The notes under the pieces are model-generated. The model worked only from the letters and a program-made list of their open reading frames with translations, did not search any database and was not told where the DNA came from. Of a DNA stretch of 64,000 nucleotides, positions 34,800-43,008 are shown piece after piece. The stretch comes from Bacteroidia bacterium (GTDB lineage Bacteria; Bacteroidota; Bacteroidia; Chitinophagales; Chitinophagaceae): assembly GCA_030429205.1 (NCBI GenBank), contig JAUICZ010000005.1, positions 1-64,000 on the forward strand, given 5' to 3'. The position numbers were made by a program, and so were the translations under genes. Within the stretch, counting starts at the first letter, position 1, and every line of letters starts with the position of its first letter.

Positions 34800-35043
34800 T
34801 TGCTACTGTTCAGGTGTTATGCAGGGATAACTGTAAATATATTAATTAGTTAGCCTAAAATATATGGAAATTGCAAGAAAAAAGTTTAGAAGCCGTACAT
34901 GTTAAATGCAGGTCGTAACTTGCAGATATATAGGTGTTTATGATTTTTTTGTCATCTGAATTACTGTTAAGTATTTTCAGTACTTTCTAAATTGTATAAG
35001 TTTTTCTTATAGAACAATTGGCTTCAGTATAGATTGCTATTGG

Positions 35044-35051
35044 TAAATTTG
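35044..35051 (+). promoter_or_regulatory. -7 box (TAAATTTG) for the recombinase unit
   Basis: TAAATTTG fits TAnnTTTG, about 148 bp before the small ORF at 35199, giving a long leader. The 34800-35198 gap is otherwise AT-rich; apart from this box and the dyads at 35165-35210 I see nothing. It should also hold the promoter of the divergent PRTase operon, which I could not locate. Confidence 0.35.
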
Positions 35052-35164
35052 TATCGAAAGATTTACAGCAGTAACTAAATCTATTCAAATCGAATTGCCA
35101 TTTATAGTCCATAATTCTTCAGGACGGATCGTGTAGGCATTAAAAATCGTTTTATTAATTCAGG

Positions 35165-35210
35165 CATTTCACTGCATGAAATGTTTCAATGAAACGTAAT
35201 GCTTAGCATT
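35165..35210. promoter_or_regulatory. cluster of three dyads at the start of the recombinase unit
   Basis: CATTTCA-5-TGAAATG (35165-35183) overlaps GTTTCA-1-TGAAAC (35183-35195), giving four alternating TTTCA/TGAAA half-sites; AATGCT-1-AGCATT (35198-35210) then spans the ATG of the small ORF. This suits an autoregulatory operator or an RNA fold masking the start. Confidence 0.5.
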
Positions 35211-35396
35211 GATAAGTGTAAAAAGATCCTATCCCAAAACGGCAACCATTATTCTACAGAGCAGGTGAAAATGATACTTGAATTTCTACAAGTAATAGGT
35301 TCTTTAGATTATCATTATTTTACAAATAGCAATAAACTTCAAAATGAAGAACGTAATAATCTATACGAGGGTATCAACAGAAGAACAGAAAACTAA
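35199..35396 (+). CDS. small protein upstream of, and overlapping, the recombinase gene
   Basis: A 65-residue cytosolic protein, helical and charged, with MLSIDKCKKILSQNG and YSTEQVKMILEFLQ segments that suggest a small helical or HTH-like bundle. Short proteins of this look often precede serine recombinases in Bacteroidota islands, as I recall. It overlaps the first 53 bp of the recombinase gene in another frame, so the two are probably translationally coupled. A dyad lies on its start codon, which fits self-regulation. Could be a recombination directionality factor or a repressor; unproven. Confidence 0.55.
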   Translation: MLSIDKCKKILSQNGNHYSTEQVKMILEFLQVIGSLDYHYFTNSNKLQNEERNNLYEGINRRTEN

Positions 35397-36882
35397 CTTC
35401 AGTTTAAGGGCACAAAAAGGTCGACTTGAAAACTATTGTAGTCGAAACGGTTATAGAATAGTTGGGCATTATGAAGATAATTGTTCAGCCAAAACCTTTG
35501 ATAGACCAGAGTTTCAGAATATGCTGAAGTACATTCAAAACAACAAAAATAAGGTAGACGAAGTCTTGTTTCTGAAGTGGGATAGATTTTCCAGGAATAT
35601 TATTCAAGCATATAACATGATTGATAAGTTGGCAAAACTTAATGTGTCTGTTAATGCAATCGAACAAAAGGTAGATACTAATGTGCCAGAAAACAAGGTG
35701 TTTCTTGCGTTGTATTTAGCTACTCCCGAAGTGGAAAATGAAAGACGTGGTTTAAATACACGAACAGGTATGATAAAAGCAAAAGAAGAAGGTAAGTGGG
35801 TTGCAGGTGCCCCGTATGGTTATAAACATTCTGGAAGTCAAAAAGGGATGTTAGTAAAAAATGAAAAGGCACCTTTAGTGTTAGAAGCGTTTAGTTTATT
35901 ATCTAAAGGAATATATAGTAGGGAAGAAGTAAGAGCTATATTGAAGAAAAAGGGGATGACTTTAAGCAGGTCTGCATTTTGGAATATGCTTAACAATATT
36001 ATGTATTGTGGATATATTAAAGTTCCTGCGTACACAGGTAAGCCTGAAGATTTAGTAAAAGGCATTCATGAACCGATTATTCCAGTTGAGTTGTTTAATA
36101 AAGTTCAGCAGATATTAAAAAGTAAAGGCAATCAAAAGTCTAAACCTAAAACAATAAAAGAAGGCTTACCACTTCGTGGTTATTTGATTTGTCCTGAATG
36201 TGGTAGGAATTTGACAGGTAGTACTTCAAATGGGAATGGTGGTAAGTATAGCTACTATCATTGTCAGAAAGGATGTGCAGCCCGCTTTCGTTCTGAACAC
36301 TTAAATAATAGCTTCTGTAACTGGCTTAGTGATATTAGTATTAAACCTGAAATAAGGGATCTGTATATTGAAGTAATGCGTGATATTTTTAAAACAAAAG
36401 AAAAAGATAAAAGCAGTGAACTTGATGAGTTAAAGAAAAAAATTTCAAAAAAGGAAGACAATCTAAATAAAGCAGTTGAAAAGTATTTGGATCAGGATTT
36501 AGATAAAACCGAATTTGAGCTATACAAAAAGAAAACGAAAGAACAGTTGAATAGCTTAACATTACGTGTACACGAATTAGAAAGGATGCCAGATTCCTTT
36601 GATATTTACCTGTCTTATGGCTTTTTTCTATTAAATAACATGGCAGAATACTACCAAGGCGTTAATATAGATGGAAAAAGAAAGTTTCTTGGTTCGATAT
36701 TCCCAAATAAATTGAAAATTTCAGGAAATAGTTATCGAACCAACGGTGATAATGTACTAATCGACTTGATATGTAATACAGGTAAGCCTTTCCCTAAATT
36801 GAAAAATGAAAAAGCCAGCAAAAATGCTGACTTGTTTCGTATGGTAGCCCTGCCAGGAATCGAACCTAGATCTAAAGTTTAG
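35344..36882 (+). CDS. large serine recombinase (integrase), 3' end replaced by tRNA sequence
   Basis: A 512-residue large serine recombinase in the integrated state. Resolvase catalytic domain with YTRVSTEEQ (nucleophile Ser11), the recombinase domain to about residue 270, zinc ribbon (CPECG at 283-287, Cys307, Cys311) and coiled coil near 350-400. It catalyses insertion and excision of the element through paired attachment sites. From codon 500 (ATG at 36841) the frame enters the tRNA-Arg gene and ends after LPGIEPRSKV, a tRNA-derived tail. The native tail of 52 codons, in the same frame, is at 27193-27351. Integration thus changes the C-terminus. It may control direction of recombination. 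Confidence 0.92.
   Translation: MKNVIIYTRVSTEEQKTNFSLRAQKGRLENYCSRNGYRIVGHYEDNCSAKTFDRPEFQNMLKYIQNNKNKVDEVLFLKWDRFSRNIIQAYNMIDKLAKLNVSVNAIEQKVDTNVPENKVFLALYLATPEVENERRGLNTRTGMIKAKEEGKWVAGAPYGYKHSGSQKGMLVKNEKAPLVLEAFSLLSKGIYSREEVRAILKKKGMTLSRSAFWNMLNNIMYCGYIKVPAYTGKPEDLVKGIHEPIIPVELFNKVQQILKSKGNQKSKPKTIKEGLPLRGYLICPECGRNLTGSTSNGNGGKYSYYHCQKGCAARFRSEHLNNSFCNWLSDISIKPEIRDLYIEVMRDIFKTKEKDKSSELDELKKKISKKEDNLNKAVEKYLDQDLDKTEFELYKKKTKEQLNSLTLRVHELERMPDSFDIYLSYGFFLLNNMAEYYQGVNIDGKRKFLGSIFPNKLKISGNSYRTNGDNVLIDLICNTGKPFPKLKNEKASKNADLFRMVALPGIEPRSKV
36809..36832 (-). terminator. element-borne terminator for tRNA-Arg inside the recombinase gene
   Basis: On the minus strand, beginning 10 bases past the CCA end of the tRNA, AGTCAGC and GCTGGCT form a 7-bp stem (one G-T pair) with a 6-base loop, followed by TTTT. 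It can replace the host terminator that integration moved 9.6 kb away. It is also codons 490-497 of the recombinase gene. Confidence 0.6.
36842..36850. other. attR core (tRNA 3' end)
   Basis: TGGTAGCCC, the complement of the last nine bases of the tRNA-Arg gene including CCA, repeated at 27191-27199. Left of it is recombinase coding sequence, right of it the rest of the tRNA. Confidence 0.75.
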
Positions 36883-36916
36883 GAAACTTCTATTCTATCC
36901 ATTGAACTACAGGGCC
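36842..36916 (-). tRNA. tRNA-Arg (anticodon CCT)
   Basis: On the minus strand the 75 bases fold into a cloverleaf: acceptor GGCCCTG with CAGGGCT (one G-T pair), D arm, anticodon stem GAAGT/ACTTT with loop TTCCTAA giving anticodon CCT, T arm CTAGG-TTCGATT-CCTGG, discriminator A and encoded CCA. It decodes AGG. The gene is intact despite serving as the attachment site, because integration rebuilt the 3' end. Confidence 0.93.
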
Positions 36917-37043
36917 AAAAATGAGAGGCGAAATTAAGAAAATGTTGTCACAGATAAAGAAGTTAATACACGAATATTGCTAAAAGCCATACCTTTTATT
37001 AGTTTGGCGTAAATATATTATTAGAGGACATTGATTTTTATAG

Positions 37044-39113
37044 ATGACTATACCCTACAGGTTGTATAATTATTTATTGTGTTTTCTTACAGGTTTTGTA
37101 ATAATGACATCTTCTTGCAATACAGAAGAGCAAAAAAAGCCTGAAGAAACAGATTACCTGCATCAGCAAATTGAGCGGGCTGTTGATATTTGGGAAAGAG
37201 GTGAAAAGGACTACGCTTTCAAGTATATAGACTCTGTTTTTTCTCATTTTGATGAGCCTACGCCGGCAGACTGGTATGACCTGTACTATTTTAAAAGCGA
37301 CAGACTTTTTAGAGAGGGGCAGTATGAGTTGTCTAAGCTTTATTGTGATAGCTCTTTAAAAGTTATAGAGGAAAGTCACAATACAGAAACCTTACATACA
37401 CGTTACGCACAGGGAAACTTTCATATGGGAGACCGAGTGTTGCAGGATGGAGACTATAAGAGTGCTTATGTGTATTACTATAAGGCTAAAACGGTTGCCA
37501 AGAATTACGGAGATAGTTGCACTCTGGCATATTATAACTACAAAACCGGCTTAGTTCTTTACAGGGGAGAAAGATACGACGATGCGATAAAGTATTTTCA
37601 AAACGCCTATCACGAGTTTATGTACTGCGGTAACGATTATGCTTACTATTACCGCACACAACAGATTATAGATAATATCGGTCTGTGTTATTACCATATG
37701 AATATGCCTGATAGTGCGATACATTATTACGAGCGGGCAATTTCATTTATTAACGAACACAAGGACAACTACAGAGAGTCCAGGTTATGGTTGAGCGAGT
37801 CGGCGGTAGCGGTAGTATGGGGAAATATGGGTAGTGCTTATGAGTTGAAGGGTGACTATGAAAAGGCAGAATCATATTACAACAGGAGTATTAAAGTAAA
37901 TGAACAGCCGAATTATGACAACGGAGATGCATTACTAACGAGAGGTAAGCTGGGTTTGTTGTATTTAGCACAAGGGTATGATTCAAAAGCATATAAACAA
38001 GCTCAAATAATAAATGCTTCACTGTCTGCTATCGATATGCCGGTTGTTCGCAGGAGATTGAACAAATTATTATGGAAGTATTATGATGCTCAAAATAATG
38101 CTCAGCTGGCATACCGTTATCTAAATGATTATGTCGCCCTTAAAGATTCTTTGGCGGCTTTCAACAAGATTTCACATCCAATAGATTTGGATGAACATGT
38201 AAGTACACTAGAAGGTAAAGATGAAGTTGCCTTATTAAGAGCGACTAACGAGTCAAGAGGTTTTTATTTGGCAGTAGCATTGGTGGGGTGTGCGTTGTGT
38301 ATAGTTATAGTATTGCTGATTGTTAGAAACTGGCGAAGGTCCAGAAAACATGTGCATCAACTTAAGAAAATGAATAGCCATGTGAAGGAGCAGAGAGAAA
38401 AGTTGAAATATGCTTTGGATGAGCTGGAAAATGCCGGAAAAGAAAAAGATCGGATTTTAAAAGCAGTATCTCATGATATGAGAAGCCCAATAAACTCCTC
38501 GTTGGCACTGGTAGACCTTTTGAGCCACGAAGCTGATAACTTAACGGATGAGCAGCAAGAGTATATGAAGCTTTTAAAAGTGTCTGGCAATAATGCACTG
38601 AACTTAACGAAGGACTTGTTGGAGGTTGCTACACTTAATAATGAGAAGCTGGAAAAAACGCTAACTGATATCACAGCCCGTTTAGAAGACAGAGTTAAAC
38701 TTCTACAGTTTAAAGCAGCAGAAAAAGAACAAAACATATTACTCCAAGCACCTCAGAATCATATATCTGCCTCTGTAAATATTGATAAGTTACTCCGTGT
38801 GGTTAGCAACTTGGTTAATAATGCTATTAAGTTTAGCCCTAAAGGAGGTGAATTACATGTAATACTAAACGCCAGCTCAGACCACTTTGTTATTAAGGTA
38901 AAAGATAGCGGTATTGGCATTCCTGAAAACATTAAAGACAAGGTGTTTGATCTTTTCTCAGAAGCTAAGCGCTTTGGTACATCCGGAGAACAGCCATATG
39001 GATTAGGATTGTCGATATCTAAACAAATAGTAGAGGCTCATAACGGTAAAATATGGTTCGAGAGTGAGGAGCAGAAGGGTACTACTTTCTTTGTAGAGAT
39101 ACCATTACATTAA
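37044..39113 (+). CDS. TPR lipoprotein sensor histidine kinase (HisKA type)
   Basis: A 689-residue kinase starting with a lipoprotein-like signal (MTSSC). The outer part is TPR repeats to about residue 390, one TM helix (about 410-430), a coiled coil, then HisKA with the H-box KAVSHDMRSPINSSLA and HATPase_c (NLVNNAIKFSPKGG, DSGIGIPE, GLGLSISKQIVEAHNG). Unlike the kinase at 665 it has the classical HisKA type, which usually pairs with OmpR-type regulators, yet no regulator or receiver domain is present. Its stop is 2 bp from the convergent gldD stop. Whether the signal is really processed as a lipoprotein is uncertain, as the protein also has a TM helix. Confidence 0.87.
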   Translation: MTIPYRLYNYLLCFLTGFVIMTSSCNTEEQKKPEETDYLHQQIERAVDIWERGEKDYAFKYIDSVFSHFDEPTPADWYDLYYFKSDRLFREGQYELSKLYCDSSLKVIEESHNTETLHTRYAQGNFHMGDRVLQDGDYKSAYVYYYKAKTVAKNYGDSCTLAYYNYKTGLVLYRGERYDDAIKYFQNAYHEFMYCGNDYAYYYRTQQIIDNIGLCYYHMNMPDSAIHYYERAISFINEHKDNYRESRLWLSESAVAVVWGNMGSAYELKGDYEKAESYYNRSIKVNEQPNYDNGDALLTRGKLGLLYLAQGYDSKAYKQAQIINASLSAIDMPVVRRRLNKLLWKYYDAQNNAQLAYRYLNDYVALKDSLAAFNKISHPIDLDEHVSTLEGKDEVALLRATNESRGFYLAVALVGCALCIVIVLLIVRNWRRSRKHVHQLKKMNSHVKEQREKLKYALDELENAGKEKDRILKAVSHDMRSPINSSLALVDLLSHEADNLTDEQQEYMKLLKVSGNNALNLTKDLLEVATLNNEKLEKTLTDITARLEDRVKLLQFKAAEKEQNILLQAPQNHISASVNIDKLLRVVSNLVNNAIKFSPKGGELHVILNASSDHFVIKVKDSGIGIPENIKDKVFDLFSEAKRFGTSGEQPYGLGLSISKQIVEAHNGKIWFESEEQKGTTFFVEIPLH

Positions 39114-39115
39114 TG

Positions 39116-39709
39116 CTATTGCCATTCCAGCGTTTCCAGTAAATGATAAATATCTTCTGCTAAAAACTCGTAAGCAGGCTTTAGCGAATCTGCATTTGGT
39201 GCAGTGTCGAAATATAATGCGCCTCTAATAAAGTGATTGACAGAATCCGTAGCATAAAATTGATATGCTGATGCCGCATCGCCTGTTACATAATACAGGT
39301 TACCATAAACAGCTCGTGCAGGGTCGTTTATGGTGTGGTCGTATATGTACTCTGCTTTTTTAGTGTGTGCAGCATAAGTCATCTGGTATACATCTTCCTT
39401 CAGTTGATACAAAGGGTAGTTAGGCCCAACAGGTTTATAACTGAAATATATTTTGCCGCCAATATCAGGAAAGTCTATATTAATCCAATAAGGGTTTTCC
39501 GGTGTTTCTCCGAAAAACTTGGGGTTAGACAAGATGTTTCCATATGTTGGGTATTCAAATTTATATGGGAAGCCACTGCTATCAAATTGTTGATAGTTGT
39601 GTTTAGGTAAACTTATTTGAAAATAACCTCTCGGTTTAGGTGTATACACCTCTGGCTTACAAGATATAATAGAAACAAATAAGAATAATAACAGTATGTG
39701 CCTACCCAT
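39116..39709 (-). CDS. gldD: gliding motility lipoprotein GldD
   Basis: A 197-residue lipoprotein (lipobox SIISC, Cys17) with the GldD opening YTPKPRGYFQISLPKHNY and later NPYWINIDFPDIGGKIYFSY segments (quoted in parts). GldD is required for gliding and type IX secretion in Flavobacterium, and is present in T9SS-bearing Bacteroidota without gliding. Its usual neighbour gldE is absent here, at least within the window. The presence of four T9SS cargo or cargo-related genes in this window agrees with a working system. Confidence 0.85.
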   Translation of the reverse strand: MGRHILLLFLFVSIISCKPEVYTPKPRGYFQISLPKHNYQQFDSSGFPYKFEYPTYGNILSNPKFFGETPENPYWINIDFPDIGGKIYFSYKPVGPNYPLYQLKEDVYQMTYAAHTKKAEYIYDHTINDPARAVYGNLYYVTGDAASAYQFYATDSVNHFIRGALYFDTAPNADSLKPAYEFLAEDIYHLLETLEWQ

Positions 39710-39791
39710 GTGTCAAAACTATAACCTTTCGGTAATATATACTACCGCATTGCGTGTAATTATTTTTTATCATGCACTGGTATAGTTTTTT

Positions 39792-39799
39792 TAATTTTG
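39792..39799 (+). promoter_or_regulatory. -7 box (TAATTTTG) for the DUF3467-guaA unit
   Basis: TAATTTTG fits TAnnTTTG; it lies 26 bp before the ATG at 39826. The -33 element is unclear. Confidence 0.4.
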
Positions 39800-39825
39800 C
39801 AGTTTACATCATATAAAATAATATA

Positions 39826-40137
39826 ATGGAAGAGCAACCTCAAGAACAGCAACTAAATATTGAGTTGACAGAAGAAATGGCAGATGGAGTATATTCAAAC
39901 TTGGTTATCATAACTCATTCTTTTGCTGAATTTGTTATAGATTTTGTGAATGTAATGCCCAATGTGCCCAAAGCAAAGGTGAAATCTCGTGTGGTGATGA
40001 CTCCTCAACATGCTAAAAGATTGATGCGTGCTATGGTGGAGAACGTTAAACGTTTTGAGGCACAGCACGGAGTAATACAAGAAGAAGAGCAAGCAACAAT
40101 GCCATTTAATTTTAGCGGCCCGAAAGGAGAAGCTTAA
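39826..40137 (+). CDS. DUF3467 family protein
   Basis: A 103-residue cytosolic protein: an acidic start, then GVYSNLVIITHSFAEFVIDF and SRVVMTPQHAKRLMRAM, the DUF3467 signature of a small beta-alpha domain, then an acidic Gln/Glu-rich tail. Function unknown. It is 11 bp upstream of guaA and likely expressed with it. Confidence 0.85.
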   Translation: MEEQPQEQQLNIELTEEMADGVYSNLVIITHSFAEFVIDFVNVMPNVPKAKVKSRVVMTPQHAKRLMRAMVENVKRFEAQHGVIQEEEQATMPFNFSGPKGEA

Positions 40138-40148
40138 TACAATACTGA

Positions 40149-41687
40149 ATGAACGAAAAGATATTAATACTAGACTTTGGTTCGCAATACACGCAACTGA
40201 TTGCAAGAGGTATTCGCGAGTTGAATATTTATTGTGAGATACAGCCTTGTACAAAGGAAATAGAATATGACGAATCTTTGAAAGGTGTGATACTTTCAGG
40301 TAGTCCATATTCTGTTAATGATCCTCAGGCACCCAAACCTGATGTAAAGGCGATTGCTGATAAGCTGCCTGTACTGGCTATTTGCTATGGAGCACAGCTG
40401 TTGGCTCAACAGGCAGGTGGCGTGGTAGGAAAGTCTACTCACAGAGAATATGGCAGGGCACATTTGCATGCGGTTACTCATAGCGAGCTACTGGCAACAG
40501 TGCCGGACAGCTCTCAAGTGTGGATGAGCCATAGTGATACTATTAAAGAACTGCCGGAAGGTTTTGATATAATTGCGAAAACGGATAGTATACCTGTTGC
40601 TGCATTTAGAGCGTCAGAAAGCTATGCCAAGAATAAAGTTTTTGCTATACAGTTTCACCCGGAGGTGACACACAGCACAAATGGCAGACAAATATTGAAA
40701 AACTTTGCAGTAGACACATGTGGTTGCACCCAGGATTGGACACCAGCCGCATTCGTTCAGGAAACCGTTGAACGTATTAAAGATCAGGTTGGCGATGGCA
40801 AAGTTGTTATGGCGCTAAGCGGTGGGGTAGATTCAACAGTGGCTGCAACTTTAATACATAAAGCAATTGGTGATAACCTTTACTGCATATTTGTAGATAA
40901 CGGGCTGTTGCGTAAAGATGAGTTTGAGCAAGTTTTAGACGGGTATGCACATTTAGGACTAAATACTAAAGGGGTAGATGCTAAACAACGCTTCTATAAT
41001 GACCTTGCAGGTGTGACAGATCCTGAAAAGAAAAGGAAAATAATAGGCGGTTTGTTCATAGATGTGTTTATGGACGAAGCGGCAGAGATCAAAGATGTTG
41101 CTTTTTTAGGTCAGGGTACTATTTACCCCGATGTAATTGAAAGTGTTTCTGTTGCGGGTCCTTCTGCTACAATCAAGTCTCACCACAATGTGGGTGGCTT
41201 GCCGGAGAAGATGCATATGGAGCTTGTAGAGCCTTTGCGTTTCTTGTTTAAAGACGAGGTACGCAAGATTGGTAAAGAAATGGGTATAGACGACGTGTTT
41301 TTGCAAAGGCACCCCTTCCCGGGGCCGGGCTTAGGCATTAGAGTTTTAGGAGAAGTAACTGCCGAAAAAGTTCATTTACTACAAGAAGCAGATGCGATAT
41401 ATACTCAACAATTAAGAGACTCTGGTTTGTACAACGAAATATGGCAGGCAGGAGCGATTCTGTTGCCGGTGCAAAGTGTAGGGGTAATGGGAGATGAGCG
41501 TACATATGAATATACTGTTGCATTACGTGCTGTGACATCTGTTGACGGGATGACTGCAGACTGGGCGCATTTACCATACGACTTTATGGCAAAGGTGTCT
41601 AACGATATTATTAATAAAGTAAACGGTATCAATAGGGTGGTATACGATATCAGCTCTAAGCCACCTGCAACTATCGAATGGGAATAG
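40149..41687 (+). CDS. guaA: GMP synthase (glutamine-hydrolysing)
   Basis: A 512-residue enzyme converting XMP, ATP and glutamine to GMP. Class I glutamine amidotransferase domain first (nucleophile Cys in [11 protein letters not shown], His and Glu in FHPEVTHS), then the ATP-pyrophosphatase domain ([12 protein letters not shown]) and the dimerisation domain ending KPPATIEWE. Length and domain order are normal. Second gene of a unit with DUF3467 upstream and a binding protein 19 bp downstream. Confidence 0.97.
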   Translation: MNEKILILDFGSQYTQLIARGIRELNIYCEIQPCTKEIEYDESLKGVILSGSPYSVNDPQAPKPDVKAIADKLPVLAICYGAQLLAQQAGGVVGKSTHREYGRAHLHAVTHSELLATVPDSSQVWMSHSDTIKELPEGFDIIAKTDSIPVAAFRASESYAKNKVFAIQFHPEVTHSTNGRQILKNFAVDTCGCTQDWTPAAFVQETVERIKDQVGDGKVVMALSGGVDSTVAATLIHKAIGDNLYCIFVDNGLLRKDEFEQVLDGYAHLGLNTKGVDAKQRFYNDLAGVTDPEKKRKIIGGLFIDVFMDEAAEIKDVAFLGQGTIYPDVIESVSVAGPSATIKSHHNVGGLPEKMHMELVEPLRFLFKDEVRKIGKEMGIDDVFLQRHPFPGPGLGIRVLGEVTAEKVHLLQEADAIYTQQLRDSGLYNEIWQAGAILLPVQSVGVMGDERTYEYTVALRAVTSVDGMTADWAHLPYDFMAKVSNDIINKVNGINRVVYDISSKPPATIEWE

Positions 41688-41706
41688 CACCCTATAAAAA
41701 ACAAAA

Positions 41707-42999
41707 ATGAGAAAAACATCCAGGTTCATATTATTTGGTATACTAATACTCACATCATACAGTAATGATGCCGACGCTCAGTTTTGGAAAAACTGGTTCA
41801 AGAAGAGTAAGAGAAACGCTGAGCGCAGGCAAGACCTGGATGGACGTGTACAGCCACCAGATGTGATATATGAACCGGTTGATAAACCCACCGATACAAG
41901 ACCAATACAACCTAAGAAGAATAGGTATAGAGTAGACTTGTTGATGCCTTTGTACATGAATGAGTTGGTAAAGGAAGGGGAAATCATAGACAAGAGCAAC
42001 TTGCCAACTAAGGTATTACCGTCTTTGTATTTTTACGAAGGGCTTAAAATGGCTGTTGATACACTTAAGAAACAAGGCTACTTGTTTGATGTATATGTGT
42101 ACGATGTAACAGATCCTTATGAAACGCCGGAGCTATTAGTGAAAAATAACGCATTTCATGGGGCTGATATAATAATAGGGGTATTACAGTCTAAGGACTT
42201 TGCGGTGCTAACAGATTATGCTAAAGCGCATAAAATAAATTTTATATCAGCATTGTCACCCTCTGATGAAGGTGTAGGGTATAACGAATATTTTACGCTG
42301 CTTCAGCCAACCTTAGAGAGCCATTGTGCATCTATAGAGCAGAATTTATACAAGAAACACAGTACTACTCCGGCTACTTTGTTTTACAGAGATAATGTTA
42401 CAGTTGATAAAATTGCTTTCAGCTGTTTTATGGAAAATAACCCTGATAGGTATAACAGGGTGTCTTGTAATGACATACCTACTTATAGTGACTTAAAACC
42501 TTATTTTTCTCCTGATGGTAAGAATATTATAGTAATGTCTATCCTGAATGACAGGTATGCTCAAAATATCATTGCTAAACTGTACGAGTGGTTTCCTGAT
42601 TACGAATTTGAGGTATGGGGTATGCCGTCTTGGAATGATATGCCTTCGCTTAATAAGCCTTCAGCGTACCCTAATGTAACTGTTTACTTTACAAGACCTT
42701 TTTATTTTAATGCTACTACAGGTATTGGCAAAGCTATAGATACAAAGTACAGGCAAAAGTATGGAGGCAAGGCAGATAATATGGTATATCGTGGTTATGA
42801 GGCTTTTTACTACTATGCTTACTTGCTAAAAAAGTACGGACCTTCATTTAGCCAGAACTTCAGAGATAACGGAGGTGCTCCTTTTACAAGGTTTGATATA
42901 CGCCCGGTATATGATACGCAAAGAAGGTTGATGTATTATGAAAACCAGCACACTTGCTTGTATCGTTACCAAGCCGGTAGCTACATGGTAGAGCAGTAA
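41707..42999 (+). CDS. exported periplasmic-binding-fold protein downstream of guaA
   Basis: A 430-residue exported protein: signal peptide (to about residue 24, ending DADAQ), a basic stretch, then a type 1 periplasmic-binding-protein fold (RVDLLMPLYMNE; GADIIIGVLQSKDFAVL; IIVMSILNDRYAQ). Homologues of this kind in Bacteroidota are often annotated as amino-acid ABC transporter substrate-binding or LysM-associated, but no transporter genes are here. Ligand unknown. Convergent with the WecA-like gene 9 bp away. Confidence 0.7.
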   Translation: MRKTSRFILFGILILTSYSNDADAQFWKNWFKKSKRNAERRQDLDGRVQPPDVIYEPVDKPTDTRPIQPKKNRYRVDLLMPLYMNELVKEGEIIDKSNLPTKVLPSLYFYEGLKMAVDTLKKQGYLFDVYVYDVTDPYETPELLVKNNAFHGADIIIGVLQSKDFAVLTDYAKAHKINFISALSPSDEGVGYNEYFTLLQPTLESHCASIEQNLYKKHSTTPATLFYRDNVTVDKIAFSCFMENNPDRYNRVSCNDIPTYSDLKPYFSPDGKNIIVMSILNDRYAQNIIAKLYEWFPDYEFEVWGMPSWNDMPSLNKPSAYPNVTVYFTRPFYFNATTGIGKAIDTKYRQKYGGKADNMVYRGYEAFYYYAYLLKKYGPSFSQNFRDNGGAPFTRFDIRPVYDTQRRLMYYENQHTCLYRYQAGSYMVEQ

Positions 43000-43008
43000 T
43001 TTTTTTAC

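Larger units (their letters stand above)
27191..36850. mobile_element. serine-recombinase integrative element in tRNA-Arg(CCT), about 9.7 kb
   Basis: Limits: the direct repeat TGGTAGCCC at 27191-27199 and 36842-36850, the right copy being the CCA end of a tRNA-Arg gene. A large serine recombinase lies at the right end and reads into the tRNA. Contents are AT-rich and unlike the flanks: twin micropeptides, HNH/membrane pair, lipoprotein, and a PRTase/ATPase/methyltransferase operon. No conjugation, replication or phage structural gene is visible, so it is a small integrative or mobilisable island carrying probable defence cargo. The recombinase gene is split between the two ends by integration (see the entry at 27190). 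Confidence 0.88.
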
